A stretch of 64,000 nt of DNA, from the NCBI RefSeq assembly GCF_003402235.1, contig NZ_QEWO01000002.1, positions 62,001-126,000 of the forward strand, written 5' to 3'. Below the pieces are notes generated by a model. That model was not told the DNA's origin, did no database searches, and saw nothing but the letters and a program-made list of their open reading frames with translations. Within the stretch, counting starts at the first letter, position 1. The number at the start of each line of letters is the position of its first letter. The translations under genes and the position numbers were made by a program. Positions 47,388 through 55,658 of the stretch are shown here, one piece after another. This DNA comes from Parahaliea mediterranea. Lineage in GTDB: Bacteria; Pseudomonadota; Gammaproteobacteria; Pseudomonadales; Halieaceae.

Positions 47388-48121
47388 CAGGCTCCCACCA
47401 GTTTGCGCACCCAGCCGGTGCGGGATTCGCGGCGCAGGATTTCCAGCCGCATATTCATCAACAGGGCACAGGTAAACAGTGCGTAAAAACTGCCGATCAT
47501 CAGCAGCAGCGGGTACAGCATACTCGGGTCGATGCTGGATTCGCCGGTAAATTTGATGGAGGCCGGCTGGTGCAGGCTGTACCACCAGTCCACCGACTTG
47601 TAGATGATGGGAATGTTCACGGTGCCCACCAGGGTCAGCACGGCGCAGGCCTTGCCGGCGGCCTCTTTGTTGTCAAAGGCCTCATAGAGGGCAATCACCC
47701 CCAGATAGAGGAAGAGCAGAATCAGCATGGAGGTAATGCGCGCATCCCACACCCACCAAGTACCCCAGGTGGGCTTGCCCCAGATGGCCCCGGTAACCAG
47801 GGCGATAAAGGTCAGCGCCGCGCCCACTGGCGCGCAGGACTTCATCGCCACGTCGGCCATCTTCATTTTCCAGATCAGGCTGATGGCGCCGGCGAAGGCC
47901 ATCACGTAGTAGCCCGCCAGGGCCACCACCGCCGAGGGCACGTGGATATAGATGATGCGATAGCTGTTGCCCTGGCGAAAATCCGGAGCGGTGAACAGCA
48001 GCCCCCACACGGCGCCCACCGCCAGCGCGATGAGCGTCAATGGCAACAGCCAACGCAGGATGCTACCGGTAATGCGGTACAGCCACGGCGGTGAGCCCAG
48101 TTTGTGAAAGAAAGACCACAT
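47387..48121 (-). CDS. ccmC: Haem transporter CcmC
   Basis: Six-helix membrane protein of 244 residues that loads haem onto CcmE. The WWD motif is visible in WGKPTWGTWWVWDARITSML and the flanking conserved histidines in IYIHVPSAV and HQPASIKF. The start is the ATG at 48121, 80 bp after ccmB; the frame upstream of it is an extension through the spacer and ccmB. Confidence 0.97.
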   Translation of the reverse strand: MWSFFHKLGSPPWLYRITGSILRWLLPLTLIALAVGAVWGLLFTAPDFRQGNSYRIIYIHVPSAVVALAGYYVMAFAGAISLIWKMKMADVAMKSCAPVGAALTFIALVTGAIWGKPTWGTWWVWDARITSMLILLFLYLGVIALYEAFDNKEAAGKACAVLTLVGTVNIPIIYKSVDWWYSLHQPASIKFTGESSIDPSMLYPLLLMIGSFYALFTCALLMNMRLEILRRESRTGWVRKLVGA

Positions 48122-48201
48122 AGCGGCGGCATTATACTCCGTGACCGGGGGCCAACAACCGCGCCCTGTCAGTGTTGATGGGAAGGGTGTTTGGCGCGGC
48201 C

Positions 48202-48888
48202 TCAGGCATCGATGCTGATCCGCAGGGCGGCGCTGATGGCCAGTGGCGCCAGCGCCACCGACAGGCACAGCATGGCACCCAGAATGGCCAGGTGCGACGC
48301 GGCGGGCATGCCACCGACCACCGCCTGCACCGCGGCGCTGCCGAAAATCAGCACCGGCATATAAAAGGGCAGAATGAGCAGGGCAATCAACATGCCGCCC
48401 CGCTTCAACCCCACTGTCAGGGCGGCGCCGATGCCGCCCACCAGGCTGAGCACCGCGGTGCCCAGCAGCAAGCTGGCCACCAGCGTTGGCACCGCCGCCC
48501 CCGGCAGGCCCAGCATCAGGGCAAACAGCGGCGACAGCACAGCCAGCAGCAGCCCCGTTACCAGCCACTGGGCCAGTACATAGGCCAGCACCGACAGGTA
48601 CAGCGGCTGCGGCGACAGCAGCAGTTGCTCCAGGCTGCCGTCTTCAAAATCACCGCGAAACAGGTTGTCGGCAGTCAGCAGGTTGGCCAGCAGGGCAATG
48701 ATCCACAGAATGCCGGGGGCAAAGCCGGCCAGCGCGGCCGGGGCCGGGCCAAGGCCCAGCGGGAACAGGGCCACCACCATGGCAAAAAACAGCAGGGGGT
48801 TGCCGATATCCACCGGCCGCCGCAGGGCCAGCACCAACTGGCGGCGCAGCAGGCGGCCGCAAAAGGCCAGCAGCCCTGGCGCACTCAC
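48202..48888 (-). CDS. ccmB: Haem ABC exporter permease CcmB
   Basis: Six-helix membrane component of the CcmABCD complex, 228 residues, with the family segments NPLLFFAMVVALFPLGLGP, DGSLEQLLLSPQPL and LPFYMPVLIFGSAA. The GTG start (48888) overlaps the ccmA stop by four bases (GTGA). Confidence 0.95.
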   Translation of the reverse strand: MSAPGLLAFCGRLLRRQLVLALRRPVDIGNPLLFFAMVVALFPLGLGPAPAALAGFAPGILWIIALLANLLTADNLFRGDFEDGSLEQLLLSPQPLYLSVLAYVLAQWLVTGLLLAVLSPLFALMLGLPGAAVPTLVASLLLGTAVLSLVGGIGAALTVGLKRGGMLIALLILPFYMPVLIFGSAAVQAVVGGMPAASHLAILGAMLCLSVALAPLAISAALRISIDA

Positions 48889-49544
48889 GTGTGTGCGCCC
48901 TCGCTCAAGCCCTCTTTCAAACCCGCGCGCAGGTCGAGCCGGGCCACCGGGTAACTGACCGACAGGCGCTGGTGGGAGGTAAGCACCACCGCCCCGCCCT
49001 GCTGCGCATGGCGCACCAGCAGAGCCTCCAGCGCCGCCACGCCGTCGCGGTCGATGGCGGTAAAGGGTTCGTCCAGCAGCCACAGTGGCGAGCGCGACAG
49101 GTAGAGGCGCGCCAGGTTCACCCGCCGGTGCTGCCCCGCCGACAGGGTGTGACTGGGCACGTCTTCGTAGCCGTACAGGCCCACCTGGGCCAGGGCGGTG
49201 TCGATTTCATCCGCGCGGTAGCTGCCCTCGCCGGCAATGTGCCAGGCCAGGTTTTCCCGCGGGCTCAACATGGCCTTGACGGCGCTGTGATGGCCCAGGT
49301 ACAGCAGCGGCGCAGCGCGTTCCACCTGGCCGCTAAAACCGTAGCGGGACAGGCCGGCCAGAATGCGCAACAGGCTGGTTTTGCCGGCACCATTGGCGCC
49401 CTCCACCTGCAGCAGGTGGCCGGGGCGCACGGCGAAAGACAGATCGCAAAACAGCTCGCGGCCGCCGCGCTCCAGCCCCAGCCCCCGCGCCTGCAACAGG
49501 GAGCCGGCGGCCACTGCCGCGCCACTGTGGCCGGCAACCGACAC
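48885..49544 (-). CDS. ccmA: Haem ABC exporter ATP-binding protein CcmA
   Basis: ATPase of the CcmABCD complex that drives release of holo-CcmE, 219 residues. Walker A is GANGAGKTS, the signature is LSAGQHRRVNLARL (S-A-G-Q in place of S-G-G-Q, usual for CcmA), and Walker B PLWLLDEPFTAID. The start is GTG and shares one base with the ttcA stop (TAGTG), so ttcA and ccm form one operon. Confidence 0.96.
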   Translation of the reverse strand: MSVAGHSGAAVAAGSLLQARGLGLERGGRELFCDLSFAVRPGHLLQVEGANGAGKTSLLRILAGLSRYGFSGQVERAAPLLYLGHHSAVKAMLSPRENLAWHIAGEGSYRADEIDTALAQVGLYGYEDVPSHTLSAGQHRRVNLARLYLSRSPLWLLDEPFTAIDRDGVAALEALLVRHAQQGGAVVLTSHQRLSVSYPVARLDLRAGLKEGLSEGAHT

Positions 49545-50401
49545 TAGAGGTTGACGACCCGGATGCCGGGAAGGTGGAGGTCGCTGTCGACCTCGGCGCG
49601 CAGATTGCTGAAGTCGAACAGGCCTGTATCCGCCAGCTGCGACGGCGCCACATTGCGAATGGCGCCAAAAATGGTTTCGGTGCGCCCCGGGTACTGGCGC
49701 TCCCAGTCGGCCAGCATCTGCTTGACCTGCTGGCGCTGGAGGTTTTCCTGCGACCCGCAGAGGTTACAGGGAATGATGGGAAAGGCCTTGTAATCGGCGT
49801 AGGCCGCCAGATCCTTCTCTTTACAGTAGGCCAGCGGGCGAATCACCACGTTTTTGCCGTCGTCGCTGAGCAGCTTGGGCGGCATGGCCTTGAGGGACCC
49901 CTGGAAGAACATGTTGAGGAACAGGGTTTCGACAATATCGTCCCGGTGGTGGCCAAGGGCGATTTTGTTGGCGCCGATGTCCTGGGCAAAGCCATACAGG
50001 CTGCCCCGGCGCAGGCGCGAACACAGCCCGCAGGTGGTTTTGCCCTCCGGCACCACCTCGCGCACGATGCTGTAGGTGTCCTTCTCCAGGATGTAATAAG
50101 GAATGCCAAGCTGCTCCAGGTAGGCCGGCAGCACCTCCTCGGGGAAGCCGGGCTGCTTCTGGTCCAGGTTGACCGCAATCAGCTCGAAGTTGACCGGCGC
50201 GCTCTGCTTGAGGTTCATCAGCACATCCAGCATGCCGTAGGAGTCCTTGCCGCCAGACAAGCACACCATCACCCGGTCGCCGTCCTCGATCATGTTGTAG
50301 TCGACAATGGCGTTGCCGACGTTGCGGCGCAGGCGCTTTTGCAGCTTGTTGAACTCGGTTTTTTCCTTGCGGGAAAGTTCGCGCATGGGGAGCGGTTTCA
50401 T
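49544..50401 (-). CDS. ttcA: tRNA 2-thiocytidine synthetase TtcA
   Basis: PP-loop ATPase with a [4Fe-4S] cluster that thiolates cytidine 32 of certain tRNAs. The 285 residues show the PP-loop SGGKDSYGM and the CXXC cluster motif in [12 protein letters not shown], with a third cysteine further on in [10 protein letters not shown]. First gene of the ttcA-ccm operon. It is divergent from mdh. Confidence 0.96.
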   Translation of the reverse strand: MKPLPMRELSRKEKTEFNKLQKRLRRNVGNAIVDYNMIEDGDRVMVCLSGGKDSYGMLDVLMNLKQSAPVNFELIAVNLDQKQPGFPEEVLPAYLEQLGIPYYILEKDTYSIVREVVPEGKTTCGLCSRLRRGSLYGFAQDIGANKIALGHHRDDIVETLFLNMFFQGSLKAMPPKLLSDDGKNVVIRPLAYCKEKDLAAYADYKAFPIIPCNLCGSQENLQRQQVKQMLADWERQYPGRTETIFGAIRNVAPSQLADTGLFDFSNLRAEVDSDLHLPGIRVVNL

Positions 50402-50520
50402 GTCGTTGATTCGCGGCGCATTTTACAGGGGGCTGCTTGTTTTTTCATCCATTTCCCCGGAGAATGAGCGCCCCGATTTTCCCCACATACCCCCCAACCG
50501 ACTACTGAGGACGCCTCTCC

Positions 50521-51501
50521 ATGAAAGCACCTGTTCGAGTCACCGTCACTGGCGCCGCGGGCCAGATCGGCTACGCCCTGCTGTTTCGCATTGCTTCCGG
50601 CGCCATGCTGGGCGACGACCAGCCCGTGATCCTGCAACTGCTGGACATCACCCCCGCCATGGAAGCCCTTGAGGGCGTGCGCATGGAACTGGATGACTGC
50701 GCCTTCCCGTTGCTGGCCGGCATCACCTGCTCCGACGACCCGAACGTGGCCTTCAAAGACGCCGACTACGCCCTGCTGGTAGGCGCCCGCCCCCGCGGCC
50801 CCGGCATGGAGCGCAAGGACCTGCTGGAAGCCAACGCCGCCATCTTCTCGGTGCAGGGCAAGGCCATCAACGACAACGCCAGCAAGAACATCAAAGTGCT
50901 GGTGGTGGGCAACCCGGCCAACACCAACGCCCTGATCACCCAGCGCAACGCGCCGGACATCGACCCGCGCAACTTCACCGCGATGACCCGCCTGGATCAC
51001 AACCGCGCCATGACCCAGATTGCCCAGAAAACCGGCAAGACTGTCAACGACGTGACCAACATGACCATCTGGGGCAACCACAGCGCCACCCAGTACCCCG
51101 ACCTGTTCAACGCCAAGGTAAGCGGCGAGAAGGCCATCGACCTGGTTGACCAGAGCTGGTACGAGGCCGACTTTATCCCCACCGTGCAGCAGCGCGGCGC
51201 CGCCATCATCAAGGCCCGCGGTGCTTCCTCCGCCGCCTCTGCCGCCAACGCCGCCATCGACCACATGCGCTCCTGGGCGCTGGGCACCGACGGTGACGAC
51301 TGGGTCTCCATGGGCGTGTACTCCGATGGCTCCTACGGCATTGCCGAAGGCCTGATCTACTCCTTCCCCTGCCGTTGCAAGGGCGGTGACTGGGAGATCG
51401 TTCAGGGCGCGGAGATCGGCGAGTTCAGCCAGGCCAAAATGAAGGCCACCGAAACCGAACTGGCCGAAGAGCGCGACGCGGTACAACACCTGCTGCCCTG
51501 A
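50521..51501 (+). CDS. mdh: Malate dehydrogenase
   Basis: NAD-dependent oxidation of malate to oxaloacetate, 326 residues. The NAD site is [13 protein letters not shown] (10-22), substrate arginines lie in [14 protein letters not shown], and the catalytic His in [14 protein letters not shown]. It is the LDH-like 'type 2' cytosolic-form Mdh typical of Pseudomonadales relatives, not the E. coli type. ATG start with a GAGGA site 9 bp upstream. The TetR gene starts 23 bp after it and may be cotranscribed. Confidence 0.97.
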   Translation: MKAPVRVTVTGAAGQIGYALLFRIASGAMLGDDQPVILQLLDITPAMEALEGVRMELDDCAFPLLAGITCSDDPNVAFKDADYALLVGARPRGPGMERKDLLEANAAIFSVQGKAINDNASKNIKVLVVGNPANTNALITQRNAPDIDPRNFTAMTRLDHNRAMTQIAQKTGKTVNDVTNMTIWGNHSATQYPDLFNAKVSGEKAIDLVDQSWYEADFIPTVQQRGAAIIKARGASSAASAANAAIDHMRSWALGTDGDDWVSMGVYSDGSYGIAEGLIYSFPCRCKGGDWEIVQGAEIGEFSQAKMKATETELAEERDAVQHLLP

Positions 51502-51524
51502 GCCGCAGGCACCGCTGCAAGGCA

Positions 51525-52154
51525 ATGACTGACGACGGGGGCAACCGCAGCTATCACCACGGCAACCTGCGGGCAGAACTGCTCGACACCGCCGTGGCGC
51601 AACTGCGGGAAAAGGGCGCGGAAGATCTCAGCCTGCGCGCCCTGGCGCGCGCCATTGGCGTGTCCCAGACCGCCCCCTACCGTCACTTTGCCGACAAGGG
51701 AGAGCTCTTTGCCGCCATGGCGGCCCGCGGTTACCGCGGGCTGCTCACCGCCCTCAAGCAGGCCGGCAATGTCTCCGGTGACTGCCCGGAAGAGCAACTC
51801 ACCGCCTTCGCCCACGCCTACGTGGCCTACGCGGTGGAAAACCCCCAGCTGTTCAAGCTGATGTTCGGCCCCAGCACCCAGCCCGCGGTGCAGTACCCCG
51901 AGCTGCGCGAAGCCAGCCGCGCCACCTTCTTGCTGGTGCAGAGCATTCTGCGCCGCGGCATGGAACGGCAGATCTTCGCCGAACAGGACCTCGCCTACCT
52001 CGCCAACGTCGGCTGGGCCGGCATCCACGGCCTGGCCACCCTGCGGGTGGACGTGCCAGACCTGTTCCAGCGCCACATCGACCTGCAGCGCCAGGTTGAC
52101 CTCAGCGTTAGCACCTTTATCGCCGGCATTCGCCAGGCACCTGCCAGCGCCTAA
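51525..52154 (+). CDS. TetR/AcrR-family regulator with WHG domain
   Basis: 209-residue repressor. The N-terminal helix-turn-helix (about 14-58, [27 protein letters not shown]) is clear, and the C-terminal ligand domain belongs to the WHG group ([18 protein letters not shown]). The target is unknown. It could regulate itself or the convergent DUF1214 gene 12 bp away at the 3' side. The ATG has only a weak AAGG site. Confidence 0.88.
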   Translation: MTDDGGNRSYHHGNLRAELLDTAVAQLREKGAEDLSLRALARAIGVSQTAPYRHFADKGELFAAMAARGYRGLLTALKQAGNVSGDCPEEQLTAFAHAYVAYAVENPQLFKLMFGPSTQPAVQYPELREASRATFLLVQSILRRGMERQIFAEQDLAYLANVGWAGIHGLATLRVDVPDLFQRHIDLQRQVDLSVSTFIAGIRQAPASA

Positions 52155-52166
52155 GCAAAACGCCAA

Positions 52167-53354
52167 TCAAAGCGATACCACCCGCGCCTGCACCGCCTGC
52201 GGCTCGCCCCGCGGCAACAGGTAGCGCCAGTACACCAGGCCCGATACCCGCCCCTCCGTGTGCAGCCAGTTCGGGTGGCCCGGGTCCTCGTGCGCCAGCA
52301 GAATGCGAAAGCTCCCGTCGTCCTCGTAAACCAGCTGGTTGCGGTTAAAAGACACCTGGCGCCGGGTGTAGTCGTAGGTCTGCATGAAGCGGTTCCACAG
52401 CACCACATTGGCAAACCGGCAGTCTGGAAAGCGGCCGCGAATTTCCAGGGCCTGGCCCGGCATGACGACATAGGGCGCCATGGCGTACCAGGCGCTCAGG
52501 TTGCCGTAGCCGCTTTCGCTGCGCCACTGGCCCGGGGCGGCAAACTGGTTGGGCTTTAGGGACACCCAGGGGATGGGCGGGCGCTGGGCCGGATTGGGAA
52601 TGGCCAGCGGCATCTGCCCGCGAACAAAATTGGCGACGCTTTGCAGCGACAGGGCCACCGCGCTGTCGCCACCCCAGGGCGCCGGTGGCGCCGCGTCAAG
52701 GGCCTCGATGGACAGCACCTGGCGCGCGGCGGGGTCACTCATCACACACTGGGGCGTTTCGTAGTAGTGCCGGGTGGTCACCTGGCCGGCCTCGGCGGGC
52801 AGCGGCAGCCAGTTGCCACGGGCGGGCTGCTCGCCGCCCAGCAGAATCTCGAAACTGCCGTCCACGGCAACCTCCAGCTCGCGATCGTCCAGCTCGGCGA
52901 TGGAGGCCGAAGCCGCCCCGCCCTGCCCGCTGCCGGCCTCCACGGTAAACGACGTAAAGGTGGCGCTGCCAAGCTGGCCGCGAATGCGGTAGCGGCCGCC
53001 ACCCTGCACCGGGGCAAAGTAATAGAGCGCATCGGGGTTGTCCCCCAGCAGCTTGCGGCGCTGGGTCACGTAGGGCACAAAGGCCGGGTGCGCGGTATCG
53101 GCCTCCAGCCAGAACTGCAGGCCGGTCTGCAGGATGTGAGCCAGCACGCGCTCGCCCTCGGCCACATCGTCCGGCCGCTCGATGCCATAGGCGGGGCTGA
53201 TGAACTTCGCCTCAAGCTCCGCCAGGGCCTGGATCAGGTCCGCCATCGCCGTGCGACTGGCACTGTCGCTGCCGGCGGCGCCTGCCAGGCTCGCTCCCAG
53301 CATCGACAGGCCGCCAAGGGTACCGGCGCCCTGTAAAAACTCACGTCTATCCAT
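52167..53354 (-). CDS. Tat-exported DUF1214-type protein
   Basis: 395-residue protein of unknown function. The N-terminus MDRREFLQGAGTLGGLSMLG is a twin-arginine signal (RREFLQ), cleaved about residue 28. The C-terminal third has the DUF1214 pattern of a beta-sandwich (MPGQALEIRGRFPDCRFANVVLWNRFMQTYDY, FRILLAHEDPGHPNWLHTEG). DUF1254/1214 proteins are widespread in environmental proteobacteria and have no firm role. The ATG has an AGGAG site. An unusual set of short tandem repeats fills its upstream region. Confidence 0.85.
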   Translation of the reverse strand: MDRREFLQGAGTLGGLSMLGASLAGAAGSDSASRTAMADLIQALAELEAKFISPAYGIERPDDVAEGERVLAHILQTGLQFWLEADTAHPAFVPYVTQRRKLLGDNPDALYYFAPVQGGGRYRIRGQLGSATFTSFTVEAGSGQGGAASASIAELDDRELEVAVDGSFEILLGGEQPARGNWLPLPAEAGQVTTRHYYETPQCVMSDPAARQVLSIEALDAAPPAPWGGDSAVALSLQSVANFVRGQMPLAIPNPAQRPPIPWVSLKPNQFAAPGQWRSESGYGNLSAWYAMAPYVVMPGQALEIRGRFPDCRFANVVLWNRFMQTYDYTRRQVSFNRNQLVYEDDGSFRILLAHEDPGHPNWLHTEGRVSGLVYWRYLLPRGEPQAVQARVVSL

Positions 53355-53380
53355 GCTTCGCTCCTGTTGTTATTTTCGCG

Positions 53381-53398
53381 TTGTCGTTGTCGTTGTCG
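53381..53398. repeat. Hexanucleotide repeat TTGTCG x3
   Basis: TTGTCG occurs three times in a row, about 15 bp upstream of the ribosome binding site of the DUF1214 gene (CGACAA on its coding strand). Confidence 0.85.
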
Positions 53399-53400
53399 CT

Positions 53401-53467
53401 GGGCTTTTTGCTGAGCCTTTACTGAGCCTTTACTGGGCTTTGGCTGGACTTTGACTGGACTTAGATT
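53401..53467. repeat. 11-bp degenerate tandem repeats
   Basis: After a 12-bp lead copy, GAGCCTTTACT (twice), GGGCTTTGGCT, GGACTTTGACT and GGACTTAGATT follow in strict 11-bp register (53413-53467). The consensus is GRRCTTTRRCT. They lie about 50-110 bp upstream of the DUF1214 start codon. Confidence 0.85.
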
Positions 53468-53592
53468 CGCTTTGCACAGCCGCCGCGCCACACACCCGTG
53501 TGTAGCACAGCCCTTTGCGCCGCGGCCAGCGCGGGCCCGGGCAACCCGGCGGATAGTGCCCGCCATGCCAGCCTGCTGAACTGGTCGCTGGC

Positions 53593-53621
53593 TTGTGGGC
53601 ACCCGGGGCCGCGGCTACACT
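53593..53621 (+). promoter_or_regulatory. Candidate lemA promoter
   Basis: TTGTGG (53593-53598) and TACACT (53616-53621) are 17 bp apart, giving a leader of about 32 nt before the lemA ATG. The -35 box is weak. Confidence 0.4.
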
Positions 53622-53659
53622 CCATGACAAGCCAAGGGGCCCGCAACAGGGAGAGCCAC

Positions 53660-54262
53660 ATGCCGCAACGTATCCTCAAACTGACCACCGTCATTCTCGC
53701 CCTGCTGGCCCTGAGCGGTTGCGGCTACAACCGCCTCACCGCGGGGGACGAGCAGATCAAGGCGGCCTGGGCCGAGGTGCTCAACCAGTACCAGCGCCGC
53801 GCCGACCTCATCCCCAACCTGGTGCGCACGGTGGAAGCCTTCGCCAAACAGGAGCGGGACGTGCTGACCGGCGTGACCGAAGCCAGGGCAAAGGCTGGCA
53901 GCATCCAGGTGTCGCCGGAGATGGTGAACGACCCGGCGGCCATGGCGCAGTTCCAGCAGGCCCAGGGCCAGCTGAGCAGCGCCCTGTCGCGCCTGCTGGT
54001 GACGGTGGAGCGCTACCCGGAGCTGAAATCCGACGCCAACTTCCGCGACCTGCAGGCCCAACTGGAAGGCACCGAAAACCGCATCACCGTGGCGCGCAAC
54101 CGCTACATCGACAGCGTGCGCGAATACAACACCCTGGCGCGCTCCTTCCCCACCAACCTCACCGCCATGGTCTTTGGCTTTGAGGTTAAACCTTCCTTCA
54201 GCGTTGAAAACGAGGCGGAGCTTGCACGCCCGCCAGAGGTACAGTTCGGCAACGATGGCTGA
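53660..54262 (+). CDS. lemA: LemA family lipoprotein
   Basis: 200-residue protein with a lipoprotein signal (LLALSGC, Cys about residue 21) and the long helical LemA domain (about 30-185): WAEVLNQYQRRADLIPNLVRTVEAFA, YPELKSDANFRDLQAQLEGTENRITVARNRYIDSVREYNTLARSFPTN pattern. LemA proteins in bacteria have no settled role and usually occur with TPM-domain genes, as here. The ATG has a GGGAGAG site. The next gene overlaps by 8 bp. Confidence 0.92.
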   Translation: MPQRILKLTTVILALLALSGCGYNRLTAGDEQIKAAWAEVLNQYQRRADLIPNLVRTVEAFAKQERDVLTGVTEARAKAGSIQVSPEMVNDPAAMAQFQQAQGQLSSALSRLLVTVERYPELKSDANFRDLQAQLEGTENRITVARNRYIDSVREYNTLARSFPTNLTAMVFGFEVKPSFSVENEAELARPPEVQFGNDG

Positions 54263-55130
54263 GCGCTTCCCGGCCGCGCTCCGCAACTGGTGCATAGCGC
54301 TCGCCCTGCTGCTGTGCGCGGGCGCTTTGTCGGCCCAGCCGCTGCCAGCGGTCCCAGCGCTGGAGACGCGGGTCAGCGACCTTGCCGGCACGCTCAGCGC
54401 TACCCAGCGCCAGGCTCTGGAAGAACGGCTCGCACAACTGGAGGCCGACACCGGCAGCCAGCTGGCCATTCTGATCGTTAACAGCACAGCGCCCGAGGAC
54501 ATTGCCGCCTACGGCATGCGCGTGGTGGAACAGTGGAAGCTCGGCCGGGAAGCCGTTGACGATGGCGTTCTATTGCTGATCGCCAAGCAGGACCGGCGCA
54601 TGCGCATTGAAGTGGGCTACGGCCTGGAGGGCGCGATTACCGACGCCCAGGCGCGGCGCATCATCAGTGAGCGGATTGCCCCCCACTTCAAGAACAATGA
54701 CTATGCAGGCGGCATCGACGCCGGCACCCGGGCACTGGAGGCGCTGATTCGGGGGGAACAACTGCCCCCGCCGGAAAAATCCCGGAGTCGCAGCAGTCAG
54801 GGCACCGACTGGGGTGCCTTATTGCCGGCTATTTTCGTGCTCGGCTGGATGCTCATCGGCACCCTCCACACCCTGCTCGGCCGCACCGGTGGCAGCATCG
54901 GCCTGGCGGTGATAACCGGCGGCCTGACCTGGGCCATCGCCGGCGCAATCGGCCTGGCATTCATCATTGCCATTGTCACCTTCATCGTCGCCATACTCGT
55001 ACCCGGCGGCAATACCTGGTCCGACCGGGGCGGATTTGGCGGCGGCTATGGCGGCGGCTTCGGAGGCGGCGGCGGCTTTGGCGGCGGAGGCGGCGGTTTT
55101 GGAGGCGGTGGCGCCTCGGGAGGGTGGTAA
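54255..55130 (+). CDS. TPM-domain membrane protein with glycine-rich tail
   Basis: 291-residue protein. A signal peptide (cleavage about residue 27, GALSA) is followed by a TPM/repair-of-PSII domain (about 35-150: LAGTLSATQRQALEERLAQLE, GSQLAILIV, GREAVDDGVLLLIAKQDRRMRIEVGYGLEGAITD). Two or three membrane helices (about 185-260) follow, then a run of Gly/Phe/Gly-rich repeats to the C-terminus. The family is often called YgcG. The ATG at 54255 overlaps lemA; a longer frame would start inside lemA and break the signal peptide. Confidence 0.88.
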   Translation: MAERFPAALRNWCIALALLLCAGALSAQPLPAVPALETRVSDLAGTLSATQRQALEERLAQLEADTGSQLAILIVNSTAPEDIAAYGMRVVEQWKLGREAVDDGVLLLIAKQDRRMRIEVGYGLEGAITDAQARRIISERIAPHFKNNDYAGGIDAGTRALEALIRGEQLPPPEKSRSRSSQGTDWGALLPAIFVLGWMLIGTLHTLLGRTGGSIGLAVITGGLTWAIAGAIGLAFIIAIVTFIVAILVPGGNTWSDRGGFGGGYGGGFGGGGGFGGGGGGFGGGGASGGW

Positions 55131-55625
55131 ATGCAACATCGCTGGCTGGCCAATCTGCTGACAACCCGCTGGTCGCTGCGCAGGCACTTCCCGCCGGCGG
55201 TGCTGGATGCCATCGAACAGGCCATTGCCGCCTCCGAGCAACGCCACAGCGGCGAATTGCGCTTTGCGGTGGAGAGCGCCATGGACCTCGCCAGCCTGGC
55301 CCGCGGCCACACCGCGCGCGAGCGCGCCATCGAAGCCTTCTCGCGCCTCCACGTGTGGGACACCGACGCCAACAACGGCGTGCTCATCTACCTGCTGCTG
55401 GCGGAAAAGGACATCGAGATCGTCGCCGATCGCGGCTTTAACGGCAAAGTCAGCGCCCAGCAGTGGCAGGCCGTGTGTACCGCCATGGAACAGGCCTTCG
55501 CCGAGGGGCACTACGAACAGGGCACCCTCGCCGGCATCGAGGCCATCTGCGTCCTCATCCGCGCGCATTTTCCGCCGAAAGCTGGCGACGAGAACGAGCT
55601 GCCGAATCGGCCGGCGGTGCTGTAA
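55131..55625 (+). CDS. TPM-domain protein, cytoplasmic form
   Basis: 164-residue protein with one TPM domain (about 20-145: SGELRFAVESAMDL, ERAIEAFSRLHVWDTDANNGVLIYLLLAEKDIEIVADRGFN). No signal peptide is evident. It starts directly after the stop of the larger TPM gene (TAA followed by ATG), so lemA and the two TPM genes form a three-gene operon. This pairing is common in gammaproteobacteria; the biochemical role is not known. Confidence 0.86.
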   Translation: MQHRWLANLLTTRWSLRRHFPPAVLDAIEQAIAASEQRHSGELRFAVESAMDLASLARGHTARERAIEAFSRLHVWDTDANNGVLIYLLLAEKDIEIVADRGFNGKVSAQQWQAVCTAMEQAFAEGHYEQGTLAGIEAICVLIRAHFPPKAGDENELPNRPAVL

Positions 55626-55658
55626 TACCGGCCCGAAGCGGCAGAACGGCAGCGATAC

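Larger units (their letters stand above)
53355..53659. other. Divergent region between the DUF1214 gene and lemA
   Basis: 305 bp without a gene. From the DUF1214 side it holds a 6-bp repeat (53381-53398), an array of 11-bp degenerate repeats (53401-53467), a perfect ACACAC-CC-GTGTGT dyad (53490-53503) and a candidate lemA promoter (53593-53621). Confidence 0.7.

Noticed and set aside
53401-53467. Pho box array suggested by the 11-bp periodicity
   Set aside because: The units (GRRCTTTRRCT) do not match CTGTCAT-type half-sites on either strand.
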